This document shows positions 46,150 to 55,182 of a stretch of 64,000 bases of DNA, piece by piece. Numbering within the stretch: the first letter of the stretch is position 1; each line of letters begins with the position of its first letter. A program made the translations under genes and the position numbers. The DNA comes from Streptomyces sp. NRRL S-31 (GTDB lineage: Bacteria; Actinomycetota; Actinomycetes; Streptomycetales; Streptomycetaceae): contig NZ_JOCB01000009.1 in NCBI RefSeq assembly GCF_000718775.1, positions 62,001-126,000 on the forward strand. The letters are read 5' to 3'. The notes beneath the pieces are model-generated. The model made no database searches, was not told where the DNA came from, and was given only the letters and a program-made list of their open reading frames with translations.

Positions 46150-47226
46150 TCACGCGGCGACGGGCTCCTCGGCCAGCAGCCGCCGGATGTCCCGGACGGC
46201 CGCGCGCCCGGCGCGGTTGGCCCCGACGGTGCTGGCCGAGGGACCGTAGCCGACGAGGTGGACCCGCGGATCGGCGACCGCGCGGGTGCCTTCCACCCGG
46301 ATGCCGCCGCCCGGCTCGCGCAGCCGCAGGGGAGCGAGATGGTCCAGTGCGGCCCGGAAGCCGGTCGCCCACAGGATGATGTCGGCGTCCACCTTCCGGC
46401 CGTCCCGCCACTCCACGCCGTCCGGGGTGATCCGGTCGAACATCGGCAGCCGGTCCAGGACCCCGTCCGCGAGGCCCCGCCGGATCGCGTCGTTCAGGGG
46501 CAGCCCGGTGACCGACACCACACTCCGCGGCGGCAGCCCCTCGCGCACCCGCTCCTCCACCAGCGAGACGGCCGCGCGGCCCGCCTCCTGGTCGAACGGC
46601 CCCTCCCGGAAGACCGGGGGGCGCCGGGTGACCCAGGTGGTCGCGGCGGCGTACGGGGCGAGCTCCAGCAGGTGCTGGGTGCCCGAGGCGCCACCACCCA
46701 CCACCACGACCCGCTGCCCGGCGAACTCCTGCGGACCGGTGTACTGGGCGGTGTGCAACTGCCGCCCGCGGAAGGTCTCCTGGCCCGGGTAACGCGGCCA
46801 GAACGGCCGGTCCCAGGTGCCGGTCGCGTTGATCAGCGCCCGCGTCGACCAGGTGCCGTCCGACGTCTCCACGAGCAGCCGTCCCCCGGCGCCCGCACGC
46901 ACCGCTCGCACGTCCACGGGCCGCCGTACCCGCAGGTCGAAGGTGCGCTCGTACCGGTCGAAGTACTCCCGGACCACCTCGGCCGAGGGCCGCGCCGGGT
47001 CGGCGTCCGTCAGCTCCATGCCGGGCAGCGCGTGCATCCCGTGCACCTTGCCGAACGTCAGCGACGGCCAGCGGAACTGCCAGGCGCCGCCCGGACCCGG
47101 GGCGTGGTCGAGGACCACGAAGTCGCGGTCCGGCTCGAAGCCGGAGCGTCGCAGGTGATAGGCGGCGGACAGACCGGCCTGGCCCGCGCCGATGACGACG
47201 ACCTCGACCTCGCGTACTGCGTTCAC
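46150..47226 (-). CDS. Flavin-dependent monooxygenase
   Basis: This ~358-residue protein has an FAD-binding GxGxxG motif at its start (VVVIGAGQAGLSAAYHL) and an NADPH-binding one in the middle (VVVVGGGASGTQHLLEL). The central GTWDRPFWPRYPGQETFRG resembles the FxGxxxHxxxY/F-type region of flavin monooxygenases (FRGRQLHTAQY). The substrate is unknown. The start is GTG 47226 by family alignment; ATG 47271 and 47256 are alternatives. It converges with the MltG-like gene. Confidence 0.82.
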   Translation of the reverse strand: MNAVREVEVVVIGAGQAGLSAAYHLRRSGFEPDRDFVVLDHAPGPGGAWQFRWPSLTFGKVHGMHALPGMELTDADPARPSAEVVREYFDRYERTFDLRVRRPVDVRAVRAGAGGRLLVETSDGTWSTRALINATGTWDRPFWPRYPGQETFRGRQLHTAQYTGPQEFAGQRVVVVGGGASGTQHLLELAPYAAATTWVTRRPPVFREGPFDQEAGRAAVSLVEERVREGLPPRSVVSVTGLPLNDAIRRGLADGVLDRLPMFDRITPDGVEWRDGRKVDADIILWATGFRAALDHLAPLRLREPGGGIRVEGTRAVADPRVHLVGYGPSASTVGANRAGRAAVRDIRRLLAEEPVAA

Positions 47227-47331
47227 GCCTCTGCCAACAGGGAGCCGGTCACACATCTTCCCGGGCGCCATCGGCGGGGGATCGTCACGGCGTTCCGTTC
47301 CCCGGCATCCGTCAGCCCTCCTCGGCCTGCC

Positions 47332-48345
47332 TCAGCTCCTGGCCGGGGTCGTCGACGGAGGCAGGCCGCCGTTGTACCGCTGGTCCACGAAGCCGGCGAA
47401 GTCGACCTTGCGCGGGATGAGCTTCAACTCGGCGAAGGCGTCGGCGATCCGCTGCTCCGAGGCGACCAGCGGCTGGTCCACGGCGACCGGGACGCGGGTG
47501 GAGTTCGTGCGCCTCACCGAGGCCAGCGCCACTTGGTACGGCAGCTTCGTGTCTTTCGCCCACACCTTGGCCCACTCCTCCTGGTGGTCGTACACCCAGT
47601 CCGTGCCCCGCCGCAGCCGTCCGAGGTAGTCCTTGACGACGGCGGCCTTCCGAGGGTCGTGCAACGCGGTGGGGGAGGCGACCTGGAAGGTGAGACCGTT
47701 GGTGATGCCGTCGCCGGTGGTCAGCACCCGGCCCTGTCCGGCCTGGAGGATCTGTGAGGTGTACGGGTCCCAGACCGCCCAGGCGTCGACCTTTCCCGAG
47801 GTGAACGCGGCGAGCGCGTCGGCGGGCTGGAGGTACTTGACCGCGACGTCGGACAGGCTCAGTCCCACGGCCTTGAGCGAGGCGACGAGCTGGTAGTGGG
47901 CGGACGAACCCTGTGCGACGGCGACGGACCTGCCCTTCAGTTGCCGTGGACCGGTCAACGCGGAGTCCTTCGGCACCAGGATGGTGTCGCCCGCGGAGGT
48001 GCCGTGCCAGGCGGCGACGACGGAGATCTTCGAGCCGGCGCCGGCCGCGAAGACGGGCGGGGTGTTGCCGACGCCGCCGATGTCGACGGCCTTCGCGTTG
48101 ACGGCTTCCAGCAGGGGCGGGCCGGAGGTGAAGGACGACCACTTGATCTTGTAGTCCAGGTCCTTCAGCTCTCCGGCCGCGCGCAGAATGGCTTCGGAGC
48201 CGCCCTTCTGGTCGCCGACGTTCAGGGTGACGGAGCCCTTTCCGTCGATGTCGCCGCCGGTGCCGGTGGACGAGTTCCCGCCGCAGGCGGTGAGCAGGAG
48301 CGCGCAGGTGAGGATCAGTGCGGCGGGGACGAGTCGTCGTCGCAT
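47332..48345 (-). CDS. ssuA: Sulfonate/nitrate-type ABC substrate-binding lipoprotein (SsuA-like)
   Basis: This 337-residue lipoprotein has a signal with lipobox LTAC (ALILTCALLLTACGGN). The mature protein follows the SsuA/TauA pattern: TLNVGDQKGGSEAILRAAGE, AVDIGGVGNTPPVFAAGAG, VPKDSALTGPRQLKGRSVAV, and VDAWAVWDPYTSQI. It delivers alkanesulfonates or related sulfur compounds to the permease coded upstream. The specific ligand cannot be read from sequence. Confidence 0.85.
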   Translation of the reverse strand: MRRRLVPAALILTCALLLTACGGNSSTGTGGDIDGKGSVTLNVGDQKGGSEAILRAAGELKDLDYKIKWSSFTSGPPLLEAVNAKAVDIGGVGNTPPVFAAGAGSKISVVAAWHGTSAGDTILVPKDSALTGPRQLKGRSVAVAQGSSAHYQLVASLKAVGLSLSDVAVKYLQPADALAAFTSGKVDAWAVWDPYTSQILQAGQGRVLTTGDGITNGLTFQVASPTALHDPRKAAVVKDYLGRLRRGTDWVYDHQEEWAKVWAKDTKLPYQVALASVRRTNSTRVPVAVDQPLVASEQRIADAFAELKLIPRKVDFAGFVDQRYNGGLPPSTTPARS

Positions 48346-48449
48346 GGCGGTTCCGTTCGTCTGGAAGGGACCTGTGGGAAGGCAGTCGTCGGGGCTTTCC
48401 GAGGAGGAGCCTGTGGTGTCGGGTGGGGCCGAGGACCAGGCGGCTCGGT

Positions 48450-49187
48450 TCAGGCGGTTTCGGCGGCGGTGTCGACGCCCAGCAGTCCGAGCAGCCGGGC
48501 GCGGAGCGCGGCGAACCGGGGATCGGTGATCTCGCGCGGCCGGTCGAGACCGACGTGCTGCTCGTGGGCGATCCGGCCGCCGTCCATGACCAGGACACGG
48601 TCGGCGAGCAGTACGGCCTCCTCCACGTCGTGCGTGACCAGCAGCACCGCGCAGCCCCGGCGCTGCCACAACTCCCCGACCAGCCGCTGGGCCTTGATCC
48701 GGGTGAGCGCGTCGAGCGCGCCGAACGGCTCGTCGAGCAGCAGGAGATCGGGCTCGCGCACCAGGGCACGGGCGAGGGAGACGCGCTGGGCCTCGCCGCC
48801 GGACAGGGTCTTCGGCCAGGCGTGCACGCGGTGACCGAGGCCGACCTCGTCCAGCGCCCGCTCGGCGACGACGCGTTCGGGCCTGCCGGGCAGTCCGAGC
48901 AGGATGTTGCGCCACACCTTCTTCCACGGCATGAGCCGGGGCGCCTGGAAGGCGACGGCCCGGCGCCGCGGGACCAGAGCCGTGCCCTCGATGTCCCGGT
49001 CGAGGCCCGCGAGGATGCGCAGCAGGGTCGACTTGCCGCAGCCGCTGCGGCCGAGCAGGGCGACGAACTCCCCGCGGGCGATGTCGAGTCGGAGGTCGTC
49101 GATGACGGCGCGGCCGTCGAAGGAGCGGGTCAGCCCCTCGACGTGCACCGCCGGTCCGGTCACCGTCCGGTGAACGTCGGTCGCCAT
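48450..49187 (-). CDS. ssuB: ABC transporter ATPase (SsuB-like)
   Basis: This 245-residue ATPase has Walker A GRSGCGKST, the signature LSGGEAQRVSLARAL and Walker B LLLLDEPFGALD, followed by LLVTHDVEEA. AFQAPRLMPWKKVWRNI is the Q-loop region typical of nitrate/sulfonate/taurine ATPases. ATG 49187 overlaps the permease gene by 28 bases, so the two are coupled. Confidence 0.9.
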   Translation of the reverse strand: MATDVHRTVTGPAVHVEGLTRSFDGRAVIDDLRLDIARGEFVALLGRSGCGKSTLLRILAGLDRDIEGTALVPRRRAVAFQAPRLMPWKKVWRNILLGLPGRPERVVAERALDEVGLGHRVHAWPKTLSGGEAQRVSLARALVREPDLLLLDEPFGALDALTRIKAQRLVGELWQRRGCAVLLVTHDVEEAVLLADRVLVMDGGRIAHEQHVGLDRPREITDPRFAALRARLLGLLGVDTAAETA

Positions 49188-50062
49188 CGCAGCAGCAGCC
49201 TTTCGAGGGAGCGGACGATGAAGTCGGCGAGCAGGCCGAGGAAGGCGTAGACGATCAGGCAGACCACGATCACGTCGGTCCGCAGGAAGTCGCGTGCCTG
49301 CACCATCAGGAAGCCGATGCCCGCGTCGGCGTTGACCTGCTCGGCGAAGACGAGCGCGAGCCAGGCGACGCCGAGCGAGAAGCGCAGCCCGGTGAGCGCC
49401 CCGGGCAGGGCGCCCGGCAGCACCACGTGCCGTACCAGCCCCCACCGGGAGAGCCCCAACGACTCACCGGCCTCGATGAGTCGGGCGTCCACGCCGCGGA
49501 CGCCGGCGTAGACGTTGAGGTAGACGGGGAAGGTGACGCCGAGTGTGATGATCGCGACCTTCGGGGCCTCGCCGATCCCGAACCAGATGATGAACAGCGG
49601 AATGAGGCCGACGAACGGCACCGTCCGCAGCATCTGGACCGGCGCGTCCACCAGGTCCTCACCGATCCGGAACAGCCCCGAGAGCAGGGCCAGTCCGGTG
49701 CCGGTCACCGTGCCGAGCAGCAGTCCGAACGCGACCCGCCGGAGCGAGGTCGCCATGGCCGACGGCAGCGAGCCGTTGCTGATCAGGTCCCAGCCGACCT
49801 GCGCGGTGCGGCCCGGTGAGGCGAGCACGTCCGCCGCCAGCACCCCGGTCATGACGAGGAGTTGCCACAGGAGCAGCAGCAGGAGCGGGCCGGTGGCACG
49901 CCGTAGCCAGCGGGGGATTCCGGTGCGGCGGGCGGAGGCGGGGACGACCGGCTGGAGAGTGGGGTACGCGGGCGTCGAAGCGCCCTGGTCCCAGTCTTCC
50001 TTGTGCGGCATACCCGAAATATCGGGTTCCGGTGAGTGGGGCGGGGCATGGCTGGTGCTCAT
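49160..50062 (-). CDS. ssuC: ABC transporter permease (SsuC-like)
   Basis: This 300-residue inner membrane protein has about six helices after a ~50-residue N-terminal extension (first helix ATGPLLLLLLWQLLVMTG). The EAA loop ESLGLSRWGLVRHVVLPGAL contacts the ATPase. ATG 50062 has GTGGAG upstream. It is first in the ssu operon, with the leader peptide at 50301-50218 further upstream. Confidence 0.9.
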   Translation of the reverse strand: MSTSHAPPHSPEPDISGMPHKEDWDQGASTPAYPTLQPVVPASARRTGIPRWLRRATGPLLLLLLWQLLVMTGVLAADVLASPGRTAQVGWDLISNGSLPSAMATSLRRVAFGLLLGTVTGTGLALLSGLFRIGEDLVDAPVQMLRTVPFVGLIPLFIIWFGIGEAPKVAIITLGVTFPVYLNVYAGVRGVDARLIEAGESLGLSRWGLVRHVVLPGALPGALTGLRFSLGVAWLALVFAEQVNADAGIGFLMVQARDFLRTDVIVVCLIVYAFLGLLADFIVRSLERLLLRWRPTFTGR

Positions 50063-50217
50063 GGGTGCTCCACGGGGAGAGGGCGGGGAAGGAGCAGGGA
50101 GAAAACGGGGTCAGGGGGAGGCGGCCCGGCGTCGCCTGGTCATGCCCCGGCCGGTGGTCGATCGGGGAGGACGTGCGGACGGGGCGAGGGGGTCCGGGAA
50201 GGGAGAGGAGAAGGGCG

Positions 50218-50301
50218 TCAGCGGGCGCGGCGACACGCGGCGGAGACCACCCGCAGCAGGTCGATGTGACCGCGCGTGGTGAGCAAGGCTGAACGCAGCA
50301 T
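50218..50301 (-). CDS. Cysteine-type leader peptide for the sulfonate operon
   Basis: This 27-codon ORF (start 50301, stop 50218) codes MLRSALLTTRGHIDLLRV followed by a segment with AACRRAR. The core HIDLLRV-x3-AxC is the known actinobacterial leader peptide set before sulfur-uptake and assimilation genes, where stalling at the Cys codon senses cysteine. It lies 155 bases before ssuC, with G+C-rich sequence between that may form attenuator structures. Codon-level mechanism in this operon is inference. Confidence 0.85.
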   Translation of the reverse strand: MLRSALLTTRGHIDLLRVVSAACRRAR

Positions 50302-50423
50302 GCGGCCGAACGTAGTCAGCTGGACGTGCACAGGTCAACGGTGTCTCGTCTGCTGGACCGCATGTATCAGGGAATGGTCGCGCCGGGGGGTGTGAAAACC
50401 GGTGCATGGGTCAGGATGGGGGC

Positions 50424-50846
50424 ATGTCCGATGCCTTGACCACGCGCATGCTGCACGTTCCCACGGGTTCCCGGGAGCGTGTCGTCGATCTGACAGCCGA
50501 CTGCGAGGAGTTCCTGCGGGAGGCGGCGGCCGGCCGGGACGGCCTGCTCAACATCTTCGTCCCGCACGCCACCGCAGGGATCGCCGTCATCGAGACGGGC
50601 TCCGGCAGCGACGACGACCTCCTCGCGGCCCTGCACACCCTGCTGCCCGCCGACGACCGCTGGCAGCACCGGCACGGCAGCCCCGGCCATGGTCGCGACC
50701 ACGTCCTGCCCGCCATCGTCCCGCCGCACGCGACCCTGCCGGTGATCGGCGGCCGTCTGGAACTGGGCACCTGGCAGTCGGTGTGTCTGGTGGACACCAA
50801 CAAGGACAACCCCGACCGCAAGGTGCGGCTGAGCTTCCTCGGCTGA
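50424..50846 (+). CDS. YjbQ / UPF0047 family protein
   Basis: This 140-residue protein matches the YjbQ family: LNIFVPHATAGIAVIETGSG early, HGRDHVLPAIVPPHATLPVI in the middle and GTWQSVCLVDTNKDNPDRKV near the end. Some members have low thiamin phosphate synthase activity, but the true role is unclear. ATG 50424 follows AGGATGGGGG. It is divergent from the ssu operon. Confidence 0.88.
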   Translation: MSDALTTRMLHVPTGSRERVVDLTADCEEFLREAAAGRDGLLNIFVPHATAGIAVIETGSGSDDDLLAALHTLLPADDRWQHRHGSPGHGRDHVLPAIVPPHATLPVIGGRLELGTWQSVCLVDTNKDNPDRKVRLSFLG

Positions 50847-51015
50847 GCGCCCCGCGCGGTAGGGCCGGCCGCACATCAGGAGGCGGGGGCGCGTGCGGGG
50901 CGGAAGGGCCGGTCGCGTCGAGGGAGAGCGGGGCCGGCCCGTCGCGGGACGTGCGCGAGGTGGAAGGGCCGACGGCGGGAAAGGATCAGCCGCGGGGCGG
51001 GGCGACGCGGAAGGG

Positions 51016-51432
51016 TCAGTCGCGCCCGGCGTCGCTGTCCGTCTTCTCCCGCTCGCGCTTTTCCTGCTCGCGCTCCTTCAGCCGCGCGGCCTCCTTGCGG
51101 ACCTCGGCCTGCGTGGCGCGCTCCTTCTCCAGCCACTCGGGCCGCTCCTGCTTGAGCGCCTCGATCTGCTCGGTGGTCAGCGGCTCGGTGACGCCGCCGC
51201 GGGACAGACCCGCGATGGACACCCCCAGCTTGGCGGCGACCACCGGACGCGGGTGGGGGCCGTTGTTCCGCAGCTCGCGCAGCCACTCCGGCGGATTGGC
51301 CTGGAGCTCGTTCAGCTCGGCGCGCGTGACCGCACCCTCCTGGAAGGAGGCGGGGGTGGCGGGGAGGTACACACCCAGCTTCTTCGCCGCGGTCGCGGGC
51401 TTCATCGTCTGGGTGCTCTGCTGCGACTTCAT
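51016..51432 (-). CDS. DUF5997-family protein
   Basis: This 138-residue protein begins MKSQQSTQTMKPATAAKKLG and has VTRAELNELQANPPEWLREL and a charged coiled C-terminus (EREQEKREREKTDSD), the actinobacterial DUF5997 pattern. It may bind DNA, but nothing is proven. It is divergent from the LysR-type gene at 51515 with 82 bases between; this pairing is common in Streptomyces, suggesting a shared role. Confidence 0.75.
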   Translation of the reverse strand: MKSQQSTQTMKPATAAKKLGVYLPATPASFQEGAVTRAELNELQANPPEWLRELRNNGPHPRPVVAAKLGVSIAGLSRGGVTEPLTTEQIEALKQERPEWLEKERATQAEVRKEAARLKEREQEKREREKTDSDAGRD

Positions 51433-51514
51433 GGGGTCAAGGGTATCGGCCGGGGGCACGGGCGCCGACCACGGCCGGTGCCGGGGGGCAGCGGACGGCC
51501 GGTAATCTGGCCTG

Positions 51515-52303
51515 GTGACAGGCTCGGAGGAATCACCGTCGTTCCGGCTCGCGTACGTTCCCGGGGTGACGCCCGCCAAGTGGGTGAAGACCTGGAACGA
51601 GCGCCAGCCCGGTATCCCGCTCACCCTCGTCCAGGTCCCGGCCGCCGAGGCGCCCGAGGTGCTGCGCGCGGGCGAGGCGGACGCGGCTCTGGTCCGGTCG
51701 CCGGTCGACCGTACGTTCTTCAGCGCGATCCCGCTGTACACCGAGACCACGGTGGTCATCGTCCCCAAGGACCACGTGATCACGGCCGCGGAGGAGGTGA
51801 CCCTGGCCGATCTCGCCGACGAGGTGGTCTTCCATCCGCTGGACGACGTCTTCGACTGGGACGCCCCGCCGGGCGAGCCGGCCTTCGAGCGCCCGGCGAC
51901 GACCGCGGACGCCGTCGAGCTGGTGGCGGCCGACGTCGGCCTCCTGGTCGTCCCGCAGTCGCTGGCCCGCCTGTACCACCGCCGTGACCTCACCTACCGC
52001 CCGGTCGTCGACGCCCCCCGGTCGAGCGTCGCCCTGTCCTGGCCGGAGGAGGCCACCACCGACCTGGTGGAGGACTTCATCGGCATCGTCCGCGGGCGCA
52101 CGGTCAACAGCACGCGCGGTCGTACGGCGGCACAGCCCGCGGCCGACGACAAGCCGGGGCGCTCCGGCCGGGGCGGCACCCGGCAGACGCCGGCGGCCAA
52201 GTCGCAGCCCAAGCCGTCGGCGAAGTCGTCGGGCCGCACCGCACGCGCCCGCACGGGCGGCGGCAAGCCCGCCAAGCGGGGGAAGCCCCGCCGCAGGTCC
52301 TGA
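51515..52303 (+). CDS. LysR-type substrate-binding domain protein without DNA-binding domain
   Basis: This 262-residue protein has the LysR effector-binding fold (RLAYVPGVTPAKWVKTW, GEADAALVRSPVDRTFFSAI, ELVAADVGLLVVPQSLARL). No helix-turn-helix precedes it. The last ~60 residues are a very basic Ala/Lys/Arg tail (KPSAKSSGRTARARTGG), which may bind DNA or RNA on its own. It starts at GTG 51515. Function unknown. Confidence 0.78.
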   Translation: MTGSEESPSFRLAYVPGVTPAKWVKTWNERQPGIPLTLVQVPAAEAPEVLRAGEADAALVRSPVDRTFFSAIPLYTETTVVIVPKDHVITAAEEVTLADLADEVVFHPLDDVFDWDAPPGEPAFERPATTADAVELVAADVGLLVVPQSLARLYHRRDLTYRPVVDAPRSSVALSWPEEATTDLVEDFIGIVRGRTVNSTRGRTAAQPAADDKPGRSGRGGTRQTPAAKSQPKPSAKSSGRTARARTGGGKPAKRGKPRRRS

Positions 52304-52454
52304 ACGGAGGCCCCGGCCGCTCACCGGCCGGCGCACCACCGGCTGGGCCGTTCACCAACCCCAGCACGCACCAACCCAACTGCTCACCAACCCGGCCGCT
52401 CACCGTTCCGCCTGCTCACCGGTCGGGGCGTACGCTCTCCTCGACGCCGTCCTA

Positions 52455-52629
52455 GGCCCTGTCGTCAAACTCCCGCCTGCCTCGCGACGCCATGCACGCA
52501 CTCTCGCCGCACCGGGCCCCGACCCAAGTACGTCCAGTACGAGGGACGGGGCCCGCCACGTCGAGAGCACGCACCTGACGCCGCGAGGCCCGCCCTCCGG
52601 GCGGACGGCGGGAGTTTGACGACAGGACC
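52455..52629. mobile_element. MITE-like palindromic element with TA target duplication
   Basis: Terminal inverted repeats of 23 bases contain CCTGTCGTCAAACTCCCGCC at 52458 and its complement ending at 52629. The inner sequence is also a long imperfect palindrome, and TA flanks both sides. There is no transposase. I recall similar elements being widespread in Streptomyces; they are probably moved by an IS630- or IS5-type enzyme in trans. It abuts the MFS gene stop. Confidence 0.8.
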
Positions 52630-54101
52630 TAGCCCCGGCCGCGCACGACGGTCTCCGCGACCTCCGCGACCGTCTCCGCTTCGGGGTGTTCCTGGCGGTC
52701 CCGCAGGTCGGCGACCGCCAGCACCAGCGCGACCAGGATGATCCCCACGGCGGAGAGCAGCCCGAACTGCATCGCCGTGTCGGTGCGACCGTGGTTGGCG
52801 AGGTGCGCGAAGTACACCGAGCCCACCACCGCGATCCCGGCCGCCGAGCCGACGCGCTGGCCCGTCTGGAGGACACCCCCGGCCGCGCCCGCACGGTTCA
52901 CGGGGACACGGGTGAGGGTGAGGGTGGTGTTCGGGGAGACCGTCATACCGGAGCCGATGCCCCCGATGAGCAGCGGCAGCGCCGACGCCCAGCCCAGGTT
53001 CGGCCCGGGCACCAGTTCCACCGCCACCACCACGCCGAGCATGCCCAGCGCCACCCCGCCCAGCCCGATGACGACGAGTTTGCGGCCGAAACGCACCACC
53101 AGCCGGCCCCCGACGGCGGCCCCGACCGCGGAGGCCACCGCGAAGGGCAGCACCGTGAGGCCCGATGCCAGCGCGCTGTAGCCCAGGCCGTTCTGCAAGT
53201 ACAGGGCGTAGAGGAAGAAGACGGTGGTGAAGCCGGCGAAGTAGGCGAGGCTGATCAGCGCGCCCAGGGTGAACGAACGCAGCGAGAACAGCGCCAGGTC
53301 CACCAGCGGGGCGCGGCCGAGCGCGCCCTGCCGTTTCTCCCAGGCCCAGAACGCGCCCAGCAGCGCCACGGCCAGCGGCAGCAGCGCCCACTTCTCCCGG
53401 CCGGTCCACTGCTGCTCCTGCACCAGCGGCAGCATGAGCGCGAAGACGCCCGAGCCGAGCAGCAGCACTCCGAACAGGTCGAACTCCTCGTGCTTCCCGG
53501 CCACCGGCAGACGGGGCAGCAGCCGGAGTCCGGCGACGAAGGCGGCCACGCCGATCGGCAGATTGACGAAGAACACCCAGCGCCAGCCGTCGTCCGTGCC
53601 GACGGCGTCGATCAGCAGGCCGCCCACCAGCGGGCCCGCCGCCGTCGACACCCCGATGACCGTGCCGAGCACCCCGAAGGCCTTGGCGCGCTCGGCGCCC
53701 TGGAACATCTGCTGGATCAGCCCCGAGGTCTGGGGCGCCACCATGCCCGCCGCCGTGCCCTGGATCAGCCGGAACAGCACCAGCCAGCCGGGGGTGGACG
53801 CGAGTCCGCAGGCCAGTGAGGCCACCGTGAACAGGGCGAGCCCGATCAGGAAGGCCTGGCGCCGGCCGCGCATGTCGCCCAGCCGTCCGGCCGGGACCAG
53901 TGCGAGTCCGAAGGTGAGGGCGTACCCGGATACCACCCATGACTCGGTCGCCTCCGTGGCTCCGAGCCCGTGTTCCAGCGAGGGCAGCGCGACGTTCACG
54001 ATCGAGGTGTCGAGGAGCGAGATGAAGCCCGCTGCCAGACAGACCCCGAGCGCCTTCCACCGCCGCTCGTCGGGTGCGGGCCGTGTCTGGACTGTGTTCA
54101 T
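52629..54101 (-). CDS. MFS drug-efflux transporter (DHA2, 14 helices)
   Basis: This 490-residue transporter has about 14 membrane helices and the DHA2 patterns LGVCLAAGFISLLDTSIVNV, GRLGDMRGRRQAFLIG (loop 2-3) and VLFRLIQGTAAGMVAPQ. It should export drugs by proton exchange. ATG 54101 follows GTGACCCC; no strong ribosome site is seen. Its stop codon TAG lies at the MITE edge: TA comes from the duplicated target and G from the element. Confidence 0.9.
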   Translation of the reverse strand: MNTVQTRPAPDERRWKALGVCLAAGFISLLDTSIVNVALPSLEHGLGATEATESWVVSGYALTFGLALVPAGRLGDMRGRRQAFLIGLALFTVASLACGLASTPGWLVLFRLIQGTAAGMVAPQTSGLIQQMFQGAERAKAFGVLGTVIGVSTAAGPLVGGLLIDAVGTDDGWRWVFFVNLPIGVAAFVAGLRLLPRLPVAGKHEEFDLFGVLLLGSGVFALMLPLVQEQQWTGREKWALLPLAVALLGAFWAWEKRQGALGRAPLVDLALFSLRSFTLGALISLAYFAGFTTVFFLYALYLQNGLGYSALASGLTVLPFAVASAVGAAVGGRLVVRFGRKLVVIGLGGVALGMLGVVVAVELVPGPNLGWASALPLLIGGIGSGMTVSPNTTLTLTRVPVNRAGAAGGVLQTGQRVGSAAGIAVVGSVYFAHLANHGRTDTAMQFGLLSAVGIILVALVLAVADLRDRQEHPEAETVAEVAETVVRGRG

Positions 54102-54381
54102 GGGGTCACGCTAAGCAGCAGCGGCCCGTCGCGCACGCGGAAGTCAGCCGGGACCGTCCCGTGACGGCACCAGGGCCGGCCCGCGACGGCACCGGGGCCG
54201 GCCCGTCGGCCCGCTCGCCGCGCGGGAGGCCCGCCGCGCCGGCGGACGGGTGCGGTGGTACGGCGGTGCCGTGGACGACGCGGCGGCGGACCGGGCGCCC
54301 TGCTGCGAAAGGGTGGTGCCCCGCCCGCACCCGCGTCCGGCGGGGTGGCCCGGACGGACGGGGAGGAGCGTCGGCGGCGCG

Positions 54382-54858
54382 TCAGACGCGGGCCGCCCGG
54401 CCGACCGACTCCACGAGGGGCAGCAGCCGGTGCGGGACGCGTTCGCGCAGCGCGACCTCGGTACGGGTGCGGACCACGCCCGGAAGGCTGATCAGCTTCT
54501 GGATCACGTCCTCCAGGTGCGCGTTGTCCCGGCCCACCACCCGAGCCAGCAGGTCTCCGCCGCCGGTGATCGAGAAGGCCTCCACGATCTCGGGTACGGC
54601 GGCCAGCGCGTCCCCGACGTCGTCCAGATGCCCCTGGGTGACCTCGATGTGCACGAACGCCAGCACGGGGTGGCCCAGCGCGGCGGGGGACAGGGAGGGC
54701 GCGGTACCGGTGATCACGCCGGTCCGTTCCATCCGGTCCAGCCGCGCCTGGAGCGTGCCGCGGGCCACGCCGAGGATGCGGGCGTACTCGCGCACACTGG
54801 TGCGCGGCTGCTCCAGGAGCAGTCGCAGGATGCGGGTGTCGAGTTCGTCCACGGCCAT
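54382..54858 (-). CDS. Lrp/AsnC-family regulator
   Basis: This 158-residue protein has an N-terminal helix-turn-helix (LDTRILRLLLEQPRTSVREY, ARILGVARGTLQARLDRMER) and a C-terminal RAM domain (VPEIVEAFSITGGGDLLARV, LISLPGVVRTRTEVAL). It probably senses an amino acid and controls nearby genes. I chose ATG 54858. Gap 54102-54381 shows no gene. Confidence 0.88.
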   Translation of the reverse strand: MAVDELDTRILRLLLEQPRTSVREYARILGVARGTLQARLDRMERTGVITGTAPSLSPAALGHPVLAFVHIEVTQGHLDDVGDALAAVPEIVEAFSITGGGDLLARVVGRDNAHLEDVIQKLISLPGVVRTRTEVALRERVPHRLLPLVESVGRAARV

Positions 54859-55110
54859 GATGCACGACTGTACCAATGGCTCAGCGCGCCTCGACGCCGG
54901 TGTACCGCCCGACCTGGGCCGTTGGCATTCCGGTGGCTCAGGCAGCCCGCCCCGCACTGGTCCGATGGCCCATTGATCCGGGCGACACTTGAGCCAGTGA
55001 CCTCCGTGATGCTCTCATGGACGAGTCGATGGCGCTGCGGACCCCCGCGGCGCCTTTTCCGTATCGGTTTCCATGCCGGTGTTCGTGGGTCGATCGTCGA
55101 TTGTCCGGTC
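54859..55110. other. Intergenic region between Lrp/AsnC and FUSC genes
   Basis: I see no gene or clear terminator here. The region carries the divergent promoters of both genes and leads into the phased repeats at 55111. Confidence 0.4.
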
Positions 55111-55170
55111 GTGTTCGTCGGTGTTCATTGACGTTCAGCGACGTTCACTGGCGTTCATCCGGGTTCCCAG
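55111..55170. repeat. Six 10-base phased repeats, NNGTTCANNG
   Basis: Six consecutive 10-base units share GTTC at positions 3-6: gtGTTCgtcg, gtGTTCattg, acGTTCagcg, acGTTCactg, gcGTTCatcc, ggGTTCccag. The period equals one DNA helix turn, so all GTTC motifs face the same side. They end 12 bases before the FUSC start and cover its promoter or leader. Confidence 0.75.
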
Positions 55171-55182
55171 GGGAGGGTGACA

